Below are positions 58,162-64,000 of a stretch of 64,000 nt of DNA, one piece after another. The stretch comes from Nodularia sp. LEGE 06071. Lineage in GTDB: Bacteria; Cyanobacteriota; Cyanobacteriia; Cyanobacteriales; Nostocaceae. The notes beneath the pieces are model-generated. The model was not told the DNA's origin. It was given only the letters and a program-made list of their open reading frames with translations, and searched no databases. The translations under genes were made by a program, and so were the position numbers. Position 1 is the stretch's first letter. Each line of letters starts with the position of its first letter. Location of the stretch: contig NZ_JADEWH010000014.1 in the NCBI RefSeq assembly GCF_015207755.1, positions 89,501-153,500 on the forward strand, read 5' to 3'.

Positions 58162-58893
58162 TTAGCCCTCAGATGATGGTTGGTTGATCTGGTAAACAAA
58201 GTAAGTAGCCATCGGGATCACGGTAGCGGCAATTAAAAGTCCTACTACCCAAGCAGTAGCGTTACCTTGATCCACATCTTCGGCTTTGGTAAATGTACCT
58301 TCTACCTGTACAGTATCAATCACTATTGGTGGCCCTGGATCTGGTTCCCCAGAGAGGACAGCAACAAGGCGATCGCTGGCATCGATAAATGCCTGATTGT
58401 ATTTGTTACCGTCCCGTATCGGTATACCCAAAGTTTCTGCAACTACACTTTCGGCGATAGAGTCAGTCAACAAGGGCTTAACTTCTTCACCAGACACAAT
58501 AGCCGTACCATTGGTAACAGTGTCCAGTACCACCAATGTTTGATTAGCTTGTGCTGCTGGTGTAGGAAACCATTTTTCAAAGAGTTCTTGAGAAAAACTT
58601 TCTGGAGTTTCACCGTAATCGAGGCGACGAATCGTCACAAATCTGACTTCGTTACCTGTTTTTTTGGCTAAATCCTCAAAAGTACTGTTGATTTTACCTT
58701 CATTGACGCGACTAATAATGTCACTTTGATCTAAAACCCAGTTGTCTGCGGTGAGATTGGGGATTTGATATACACCTGTAGCTAATGCAGGTGAGACAAA
58801 CACGGAAGCACCCAGAACTACCATCAGTAAGGGTACAACTAGCCGAAGTAGGTATTTTTTAAGACTAAATATTTCGTTAAGGATCTGTTTCAT
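58162..58893 (-). CDS. psb32: Psb32-like photosystem II repair protein (TPM domain)
   Basis: The 243-residue protein has an N-terminal signal or anchor (about 15-38, LVVPLLMVVLGASVFVSPALA), a TPM domain (about 55-180) and a C-terminal helix (about 213-235). This is the TLP18.3/Psb32 layout, linked to photosystem II repair and protection from light damage. The gene is convergent with the gene at 57703. Confidence 0.88.
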   Translation of the reverse strand: MKQILNEIFSLKKYLLRLVVPLLMVVLGASVFVSPALATGVYQIPNLTADNWVLDQSDIISRVNEGKINSTFEDLAKKTGNEVRFVTIRRLDYGETPESFSQELFEKWFPTPAAQANQTLVVLDTVTNGTAIVSGEEVKPLLTDSIAESVVAETLGIPIRDGNKYNQAFIDASDRLVAVLSGEPDPGPPIVIDTVQVEGTFTKAEDVDQGNATAWVVGLLIAATVIPMATYFVYQINQPSSEG

Positions 58894-59259
58894 CGGATGA
58901 TCTGTTTCAGACAGGCTTGCACCAAAAATACTACAGAACCAAGGTCAAAATCACCTGATTTACACATCTATTCAATTTTGGCGGTATTCAGCAGTCTATT
59001 TTTTCTGTAACCATATACTTTACTTATCTTAAGGTGGACGCAGGTAAGAGGGAGCAACGCGATTTTATGTCCCAAAACCAAACTTTACAGTGATCGCAAT
59101 ACCCATTTTCACCCATTTCGCATTCTTTAACCGTGCCGCCACAAGTATGCAATGCGGTAGAAGATGAGAAGTTTAAATAAAGGCGTTTAGCTATTGTTGA
59201 TAAATATTAAGTTGGTTGGTGTTGGGTTTACTTGCGTCAACCCAACCTACAAATTACGA
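58894..59259. other. Non-coding stretch with a possible Zn-ribbon remnant
   Basis: The only coding-like part is 59024-59152 on the minus strand (next entry). A palindromic WGTTGGGTT-type repeat lies at about 59208-59255. Confidence 0.5.
59024..59152 (-). pseudogene. Possible four-cysteine small protein or remnant
   Basis: The minus strand reads a 42-codon frame from a TTG with Cys-x6-Cys and Cys-x2-Cys (CGGTVKEC and GYCDHC) followed by KVWFWDIKSRCSLLP. It looks like a zinc-ribbon protein, but the start is weak and upstream it hits a stop, so it may be a broken gene. Confidence 0.35.
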
Positions 59260-59631
59260 TTAATAGTTGTTTAAACTCAGGTATCTACGCAGAATATTTT
59301 GGGTTTTTTCTAGTAATTCTGCTTCTAATTCACCTAATTGCTGAGTTAAACGAATTTTGTCAAATGTCATTGGTTCAACGCATATCAAAAGACTGTCTAC
59401 AGAAAGTCCATTTTGTGATGATGAAGGTACTGCAACTACCGCAGGTGAAATCCGAGGATTATTAGGTTTGGCGGAAGTAAAAGGTAAAACTGTGACTTTG
59501 CTGCGTTGGTTGTTAAACAAAGTCCCAGAAACTATGAGTGCTGGACGAGTTTTTTGAATTTCTGTACCTACAGAGGGATCAAATGTTACTATCCAGATGC
59601 TTCCCATTCGGTAATCGCTATATTTTGCCAT
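59260..59631 (-). CDS. MazF/PemK-type toxin
   Basis: A 123-residue MazF-family mRNA interferase: GSIWIVTFDPSVGTEIQKTR near the N-terminus, PALIVSG and VLPFTSA strands, and a C-terminal helix. It overlaps the antitoxin gene by 43 bp, as often seen for TA pairs. Confidence 0.92.
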   Translation of the reverse strand: MAKYSDYRMGSIWIVTFDPSVGTEIQKTRPALIVSGTLFNNQRSKVTVLPFTSAKPNNPRISPAVVAVPSSSQNGLSVDSLLICVEPMTFDKIRLTQQLGELEAELLEKTQNILRRYLSLNNY

Positions 59632-59810
59632 TCACTTTCCCAACCTAATTCTAATTCATCAACCAAGGCGCAAGCGGCCGCTAGTGCTTCATCTTGTTGT
59701 TTTTCTTGCCATTGTTTCAACAGACTTTCAATCAATGCACTACGGTTTTCAACTTTTTGGTCAATGTAATTTAGTAGTTCATCTGGCAATGAAATTGAAA
59801 TTTTAGCCAT
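59589..59810 (-). CDS. MazE-like antitoxin with ribbon-helix-helix
   Basis: A 73-residue protein with an N-terminal RHH DNA-binding segment (MAKISISLPDELLNYID) and a C-terminal acidic toxin-binding tail (ELGWESEWQ). It represses the operon and neutralises the MazF toxin encoded downstream. Confidence 0.9.
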   Translation of the reverse strand: MAKISISLPDELLNYIDQKVENRSALIESLLKQWQEKQQDEALAAACALVDELELGWESEWQNIAITEWEASG

Positions 59811-59878
59811 ATCCTACCCAAAGTCATACTACCAGTAGTATATATTATTTTGATATTTTTAGTCTAGTAGTAACTTTT

Positions 59879-60280
59879 TTAAGATGCAATCCAGTTTTCT
59901 AATTTTAGCTCGTAAATTCGGCTATAATGACGAGTGTTGTTAGTTACTAAAATATAGTTTCTAGTTATTGCAACACTAGCAATTAATAAATCGAAATCTG
60001 CTACTGGTTGTCCTGTTTTTCTAAGTTCTGCTTTAATTCTCCAAATTTTTTGACAGCATTATTATCTAAATTTATAACTTCAATATCTTGAACGAATTTT
60101 TCTGCACGAGTTAAATTTTCTGTTACTCGTTGATAATTATAAGCACCAAAATATAATTCCGCAACGGTGATGTTGCAAATACAAATTTGCTCCCATCCAG
60201 AAGTGTTGAATTTTATTTCTGACGGAATTAATGTTTTTAATCCAGTAAATGCAGGTGTCAGTATCTAATAAATAAGTCAT
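59879..60280 (-). pseudogene. VapC-like PIN toxin, two frameshifts
   Basis: Starts MTYLLDTDTC (PIN motif) at ATG 60280, shifts frame near 60238 and again near 60023, then ends RNYILVTNNTRHYSRI. Joined, the pieces give a full PIN domain of about 130 residues with a conserved ADFDLLIASVA. In single frame it stops after about 47 residues. The start overlaps the antitoxin stop by 4 bp (ATGA). The toxin is inactive while the antitoxin gene survives. Confidence 0.8.
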
Positions 60281-60567
60281 AAGCTAATATCGTAGTTAGA
60301 AATAGTCCGACTATCATAAATCTCTTTGACTATTTCTTCTGCTGTGCGTTCATTTTCCCAAGCACCATGTTTTTCTATAAATGTGTCTAGTGGATGTGGT
60401 TTTTGTTTTTGGGTAGATGAGAAAGTTTTCTCATTTTCTATGTGTTTATTTTCTGGTTTTGGATAACGTTTTTTGAGTAACTGAATAAAATCAAGTAGTA
60501 AGGTTTGAGCTTCTTCTGGTAAAGTATCAATATCTCTATATATTTCCTCAAATTTTATTACCATCAT
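60277..60567 (-). CDS. DUF2281-type antitoxin, module 1
   Basis: A 96-residue protein. Its N-terminal 35 residues are a helical domain (YRDIDTLPEEAQTLLLDFIQ) typical of DUF2281 antitoxins of PIN toxins. The C-terminus is polar and specific to this copy. It overlaps the broken PIN gene by 4 bp. The N-terminal half and the promoter are nearly identical to module 2 at 61687. Confidence 0.85.
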   Translation of the reverse strand: MMVIKFEEIYRDIDTLPEEAQTLLLDFIQLLKKRYPKPENKHIENEKTFSSTQKQKPHPLDTFIEKHGAWENERTAEEIVKEIYDSRTISNYDISL

Positions 60568-60712
60568 TAACTCCTATGTTGAGTAAAATTTTCGGTATTA
60601 TTTTATTATAACTGAGGCGCACCGGATAATCTGGTAAACATGATGATTGATCTTTGCAACCTCAGTCACTATTTACGCTTGGGTTATTGGTTTGGTGGGT
60701 TACGCGATCGCT
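60476..60712. repeat. Duplicated antitoxin N-terminus and promoter, copy 1
   Basis: About 230 bp (antitoxin 5' part plus upstream region, with GGCGCACCGGATAATCTGGT) that match 61858-62085 at about 90 percent. This shows a recent segmental duplication. Confidence 0.85.
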
Positions 60713-60721
60713 AACCCATCA

Positions 60722-61273
60722 TCACTGTGTTATCATCACGTCTGAGGTCAGAGATGATAAGAAAACTATCATTTCTTGTATTAATGGGTGTTGTTGCAAT
60801 ATCTGAATTTCTTGCTCATTGATATTGCTAAATATTCTCTCGTTTATTGACTGTTCTTTTCCTAAGACTGTCTCTAAAAATTTTTTAGGTTTACTTTGTG
60901 CAAATTGCCATTCTAAATCATTAAATTTCCTTTGTGCTATTTTCTCAATTAATGATTTATCTTGTAACAATAATATTTCTAATTGAGGAACAGCCAAAAA
61001 TAATTGAAAGGGAGTACCAGAAGATGCTTGATTTAATACATAATTAATTAAATCTTGCTTTTCAAATACTTGAGATTCGTTATCTGTATCTGCATCGATG
61101 ACAAGAGCAACTGGTATTTTTCGAGTCGCTAGAAGTGAAGTAGCTAAAGAACGCGCTCTGTAAGAACTTTCACCTGCTATAAATTGGATATCTTGAATCA
61201 GATTTTTTGGCAGTAATTTCTGTAAAATCTCTATATTTGTTTCACTTTCTGCAAGCATATATGCTAGTGTCAT
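60722..61273 (-). CDS. Stand-alone TOPRIM-like protein
   Basis: A 183-residue soluble protein. The N-terminal half fits a TOPRIM fold of OLD type: a glutamate in LAESETNIEILQKLL (in part) and DxD in VIDADTDN, then FLAVPQLEILLL. No ATPase or topoisomerase domain is attached. It starts 13 bp after the PIN toxin gene, same direction, so antitoxin, PIN and this form one operon. Function not known; the TOPRIM call is mine from motifs. Confidence 0.65.
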   Translation of the reverse strand: MTLAYMLAESETNIEILQKLLPKNLIQDIQFIAGESSYRARSLATSLLATRKIPVALVIDADTDNESQVFEKQDLINYVLNQASSGTPFQLFLAVPQLEILLLQDKSLIEKIAQRKFNDLEWQFAQSKPKKFLETVLGKEQSINERIFSNINEQEIQILQQHPLIQEMIVFLSSLTSDVMITQ

Positions 61274-61286
61274 GAAAAATTATCCG

Positions 61287-61700
61287 TCAAAATAGGAGAT
61301 TTTCAAAAGGATAAGTTTGCTTCCAACGATAGGTATTAAAATCACGTTGGTCTACTGAAAAAATGCGTCCATGTCCTAAATGTTCTGCTAAAATTACTAA
61401 GGAAGCATCAGCTAAATCCATTGGTAGATCAGCATATTTTTCCATTAATTCAATAATTCTAGCGGTATGATGAGTTTCTAAATTAAAAATCGTAAATAAT
61501 TCTTGTTTAAGACTATTGATAAAAGTAACTTGAGCTTCAACTCCCTTGCGAGTTAGCAAAAGATAACAGGTTTCTGTAATAACACACCATGTTGTGATTA
61601 AAGGTTCATTGTATTTTTTTAAAGCTTGTTTAGCTATTTCGTGGTAATTGTCTTTTTTATCAATCAGAGCTAACCAAAATCCTGTATCAACGATGATCAT
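61287..61700 (-). CDS. PIN domain toxin, module 2
   Basis: 137 residues from ATG 61700 (MIIVDTGFWLALID), with the PIN acidic residues in VDTG, ITETCYLL, DLADASLV and SVDQRDF. It is an RNase toxin of VapC type. Start overlaps the antitoxin gene by 14 bp. Intact, unlike the module 1 PIN. Confidence 0.88.
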   Translation of the reverse strand: MIIVDTGFWLALIDKKDNYHEIAKQALKKYNEPLITTWCVITETCYLLLTRKGVEAQVTFINSLKQELFTIFNLETHHTARIIELMEKYADLPMDLADASLVILAEHLGHGRIFSVDQRDFNTYRWKQTYPFENLLF

Positions 61701-61950
61701 ATTTAGTCGATAATGTATTAGATAAAACTTGTTTATAAGTAGTTGATAAATCTTCTTCCACAGAACAACAACCAATTAATCCCATTTCTTCAAACTTTTC
61801 ATAGAGATCTTTTTCTTGACTATCATTTTCTAACTCTGTTTGTGGGTAACGCTTTTTGAGTAACTGAATAAAATCAAGTAGTAAGCTTTGAGCTTCTTCT
61901 GGTAAAGTATCAATATCTCTATATATTTCTTCAATTTTTGTTACCATCAT
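61687..61950 (-). CDS. DUF2281-type antitoxin, module 2
   Basis: The 87-residue protein shares its first 35 residues (YRDIDTLPEEAQSLLLDFIQ) with module 1, then diverges to an acidic tail with CCSVEEDLS. The start and promoter are duplicated from module 1 or the reverse. Antitoxin for the PIN gene downstream. Confidence 0.87.
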   Translation of the reverse strand: MMVTKIEEIYRDIDTLPEEAQSLLLDFIQLLKKRYPQTELENDSQEKDLYEKFEEMGLIGCCSVEEDLSTTYKQVLSNTLSTKYDHR

Positions 61951-62085
61951 TAACTCCTACGTTGAGTAAAATTTTCGGTATTATCTTATTATAACTAAGG
62001 CGCACCGGATAATCTGGTAAACATGATGATTGACCTTTGCAATCTAAAGACACTATTTACACTTGGGTTATTGGTTTAGTAGGTT
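61858..62085. repeat. Duplicated antitoxin N-terminus and promoter, copy 2
   Basis: Matches 60476-60712 nearly base for base, including CGGTATTAT and AACATGATGATTGA segments. Confidence 0.85.
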
Positions 62086-62111
62086 AACTTTCCCCAGTGT
62101 ATCAGTCATAG

Positions 62112-62432
62112 TTATAAATCCTCGTCTAATATTCCTTCAATGTCTCTAGCACCATGAATTACGCGCAAAATATCAACTTCTGATTCAGTGAGACGATAAA
62201 AAATGAGATATTTTCTAAATCCTTTGATAGATTGTTGGTGAATGTCTGCTAAGTTGGGATGGGAAAATTGACAGTGTTTTCCTATGGCTGGAGTTTTTGC
62301 TAATTGTTGAAATGTTGCTTCTGCTGCAATTAAAAAGCGGTCGGAAATGTCTAAACTATCCTCGGCTATGTAGGTTGCTAAATCTATCAAGTCGCGGATA
62401 ACTTGAGGTCTTTTTTTAAGTTCAAACATCAC
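62112..62432 (-). CDS. RelE/ParE family toxin
   Basis: A 106-residue protein with the ParE/RelE fold (PQVIRDLIDLATYIAEDS, then FRKYLIFYRLTESEVDILRV). It probably inhibits gyrase or cuts mRNA. It starts 2 bp after the antitoxin gene. Confidence 0.9.
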   Translation of the reverse strand: MMFELKKRPQVIRDLIDLATYIAEDSLDISDRFLIAAEATFQQLAKTPAIGKHCQFSHPNLADIHQQSIKGFRKYLIFYRLTESEVDILRVIHGARDIEGILDEDL

Positions 62433-62434
62433 GG

Positions 62435-62698
62435 CTAAATTGCGCTTTGACGTTTGTTAATTCTTTCACTGACTGTTTGACGGATATCTTCCCAATCTTG
62501 AGCAGTCATTTCTGTTGCATTTCCAGAGTTTAATCCTTCTAAGAGCATGGTTTGTAGACGTTCATTTGCTTTCTGTTTTTGGTCTTGTCGCACTAATTCC
62601 CGAAAATATTCACTGACGCTGCTGTAAGCACCTTGAGCTACCTGTTCTTCTATATAAGTTCGCATAGTATCAGGTAAGGAAATATTCATACTTTTCAT
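62435..62698 (-). CDS. ParD-like antitoxin
   Basis: An 87-residue protein from ATG 62698 (MKSMNISLPDTMRTYIEEQ) with an RHH domain and the ParD-type segment AQGAYSSVSEYFRELVR. It pairs with the ParE toxin. The upstream 17 codons of open frame are not needed. Confidence 0.9.
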   Translation of the reverse strand: MKSMNISLPDTMRTYIEEQVAQGAYSSVSEYFRELVRQDQKQKANERLQTMLLEGLNSGNATEMTAQDWEDIRQTVSERINKRQSAI

Positions 62699-62828
62699 GA
62701 GGGTTAGTTCGGTGAATCTGCTTTTATATATTATGGCAGTTTTTGTCATTTTTTGCCATTGATACTTAGGTTATTGCTTTGGTGGGTTACGCGATCGCTA
62801 ACCCACCCTACAAACTGACTATATTTGG

Positions 62829-63758
62829 TTAGCTGTTATTGGTTTTAAGTAGCGAAGATAAACTGTTAGATTGAAGCCATGCAAATAGTTTTACCCTTAA
62901 ACTATCATTTGGTTTTGGTTTATATTCACCTTTTTGAATTTCTTCTAGAACATTGGTATCATTAACGCCATATTTATCTTTCATTAGGTCTTCAAACATA
63001 GCTAATGGAAGTAGTACACTCTCAACTTCTACATCATCTTCGCTAAAAATAATCGTCTCTAATCTAAACCTATAGCCAGACCATCTGATAGTAGGTAGTG
63101 TATCTAACTGATTTTGTAAATTACGTATTACGTTTTGTACAGCGTCAGGATTTTTAGTCTTGTGCATTATCCACCAGTAAAGATTGTGTCTAACAAAATA
63201 CTTTCCATTCTCGTTAGCACATACCTCTATTTCTATATCATCCACATATACAAACTGACGTGTCATTACTCTCGATTCACCTTCAGACATTGGTTCTAAT
63301 TCCTCCCAAGGTTCAATTTCAACAATTCCATTCTTAGCTTGATGTTTATCAACAAGTTTGATGGGAATAGGATCATCCTCTAAAGCACCTAAAGCTGATG
63401 TATTCTCCCCATTTTCTTGCGTTTTTTCTAAATCTATTTCAAGCTGTTCGCTACTAAAAGCCTTAAATTCTACTCCAGCGAGAGTCCGAAGAGTTGAATC
63501 TTGCATAAATCTAACTAAACCTTGAAGAGGCTGTATATCTATTCGTAATTTATTGTATTCAGTCTCCCAAAAACCAAATTTACCCGCAGACTTAGGCAAA
63601 GTTTTGTATTCTTTCCATTTGAGGGAACTCGCTTTTTTATTAATTGTTTTTAATGCAGTTCTAATACTACCAGATGCTCCTCTCATACCATAGACAGGAT
63701 ACACTAGGTATATTGTTGCTGGTTCTTCATCTGATATTGGGTCAAAGCCAAAGATCAT
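62829..63758 (-). CDS. Protein of unknown function, probably 5'-truncated
   Basis: A 309-residue soluble protein. No recognised motif; it has YPVYGMRGASGS near the start and acidic regions (SEDDVEVESVLLPLAMFEDL). The frame stays open upstream of ATG 63758 for another 37 codons to about 63870 with coding-like sequence (KLYKPPLNWSKVVAPV), then meets a stop where an IS-like sequence begins. The true start may be lost. Function unknown. Confidence 0.65.
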   Translation of the reverse strand: MIFGFDPISDEEPATIYLVYPVYGMRGASGSIRTALKTINKKASSLKWKEYKTLPKSAGKFGFWETEYNKLRIDIQPLQGLVRFMQDSTLRTLAGVEFKAFSSEQLEIDLEKTQENGENTSALGALEDDPIPIKLVDKHQAKNGIVEIEPWEELEPMSEGESRVMTRQFVYVDDIEIEVCANENGKYFVRHNLYWWIMHKTKNPDAVQNVIRNLQNQLDTLPTIRWSGYRFRLETIIFSEDDVEVESVLLPLAMFEDLMKDKYGVNDTNVLEEIQKGEYKPKPNDSLRVKLFAWLQSNSLSSLLKTNNS

Positions 63759-63872
63759 CGTGTTAAATTTGGCTAATTGTGTAAGACTTTGTTGTAATGC
63801 GGTTTCGGCTGGAGTTATTTTTATAACGGGTGCTACTACTTTCGACCAATTAAGCGGCGGTTTGTATAACTT

Positions 63873-64000
63873 AACGCCTTATGTGAGATGGGGTAGCAAA
63901 AAAGAAGGGGAAACCACAAGATAAAGGTAACGACACCAAAGCTTGAGGTCTCCTAATGAATATGGTAGACGGTTCGACCCTATTGACGACAATTTTTGTG
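63873..64000 (+). mobile_element. Left end of a probable insertion sequence
   Basis: The minus-strand coding sequence ends abruptly near 63872. Then GCCTTATGTGAGATGGGGT (possible terminal repeat) is followed by a leader and a start codon at 63956. The right end is outside the window. Boundaries and family are uncertain. Confidence 0.4.
63956..64000 (+). CDS. Start of a possible transposase (partial)
   Basis: 15 codons (MNMVDGSTLLTTIFV) run off the window. LLTTIFV is like the N-terminus of some IS transposases in cyanobacteria. Too short for a firm call. Confidence 0.35.
   Translation, partial: MNMVDGSTLLTTIFV

Noticed and set aside
63960..63990. GGTTCGACCC as a tRNA T-loop
   Set aside because: No acceptor or anticodon stem fits around it; I found no tRNA gene in the window.

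Overview
The window looks like chromosome from a filamentous, heterocyst-type cyanobacterium (order Nostocales; Nostoc, Anabaena or Nodularia-like). The evidence is two psaK genes, a psb32-type gene, the alkane pair aar/ado, tocopherol genes, a DevBCA-like exporter, many GCGATCGC (HIP1) sites and classic cyanobacterial heptamer repeats (TTCGTAA, AATGACC). The genus cannot be fixed from sequence reading alone. I found no tRNA or rRNA gene.

Layout. 1-3.8 kb: two SulP anion transporters around a tandem universal stress protein, then a decayed MFS gene. 4.5-6.3 kb: a lone TnpB transposon. 6.3-10.7 kb: a TetR repressor divergent from a DevB-DevC-DevA-like exporter, with two 17-bp operator-like sites. 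10.9-18.6 kb: M23 peptidase, ComFB protein, L,D-transpeptidase, ECF sigma factor with probable anti-sigma factor, TonB-dependent receptor. 19-20.5 kb: a divergent pair made of a TRADD-N-associated-type membrane protein and an HTH/TRADD-N-like/pentapeptide protein, separated by five 10-bp iterons. 20.8-32.8 kb: ParA-like ATPase, truB, PAS protein, Crp-type regulator, DUF1400 hydrolase, EamA transporter, Eis-like acetyltransferase, ligA, Ser/Thr kinase. 33.5-35 kb: a CRISPR array of 21 repeats with no cas genes in the window. 35-39.7 kb: Uma2-type protein, HigBA-like toxin-antitoxin pair, Rieske oxygenase, YbjN protein, lipoate-ligase-family protein, XRE regulator. 40-49.6 kb: mostly housekeeping and photosynthesis (site-2 protease, two psaK, trpF, folE, SDR, accA, aar, ado, sugar ABC permease). 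49.8-51.4 kb: two pentapeptide genes in a tandem duplication beside a nuclease remnant. 51.5-58.9 kb: conserved protein, TPR protein, homogentisate phytyltransferase and tocopherol methyltransferase, KtrB/KtrA potassium uptake, a small conserved protein and Psb32. 59-64 kb: a toxin-antitoxin island, ending in a gene cut by what looks like an insertion sequence running off the right edge.

Working together. Metabolic clusters are coherent: ado-aar-accA for fatty acid-derived alkanes, HPT plus tocopherol methyltransferase for vitamin E, KtrB-KtrA for K+ uptake. The accessory parts are rich in small non-autonomous repeats. At least three families with inverted ends can be defined by comparing copies inside the window. 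One remodelled the end of the devA-like gene, and another inserted into an older repeat and left a 9-bp target duplication that an empty copy at 36.6 kb confirms.

Most interesting for novelty are the TRADD-N-type divergent pair with iterons, an antitoxin-PIN-TOPRIM operon beside a paralogous decayed antitoxin-PIN module, and the A-B-A mosaic of repeat variants in the CRISPR array.
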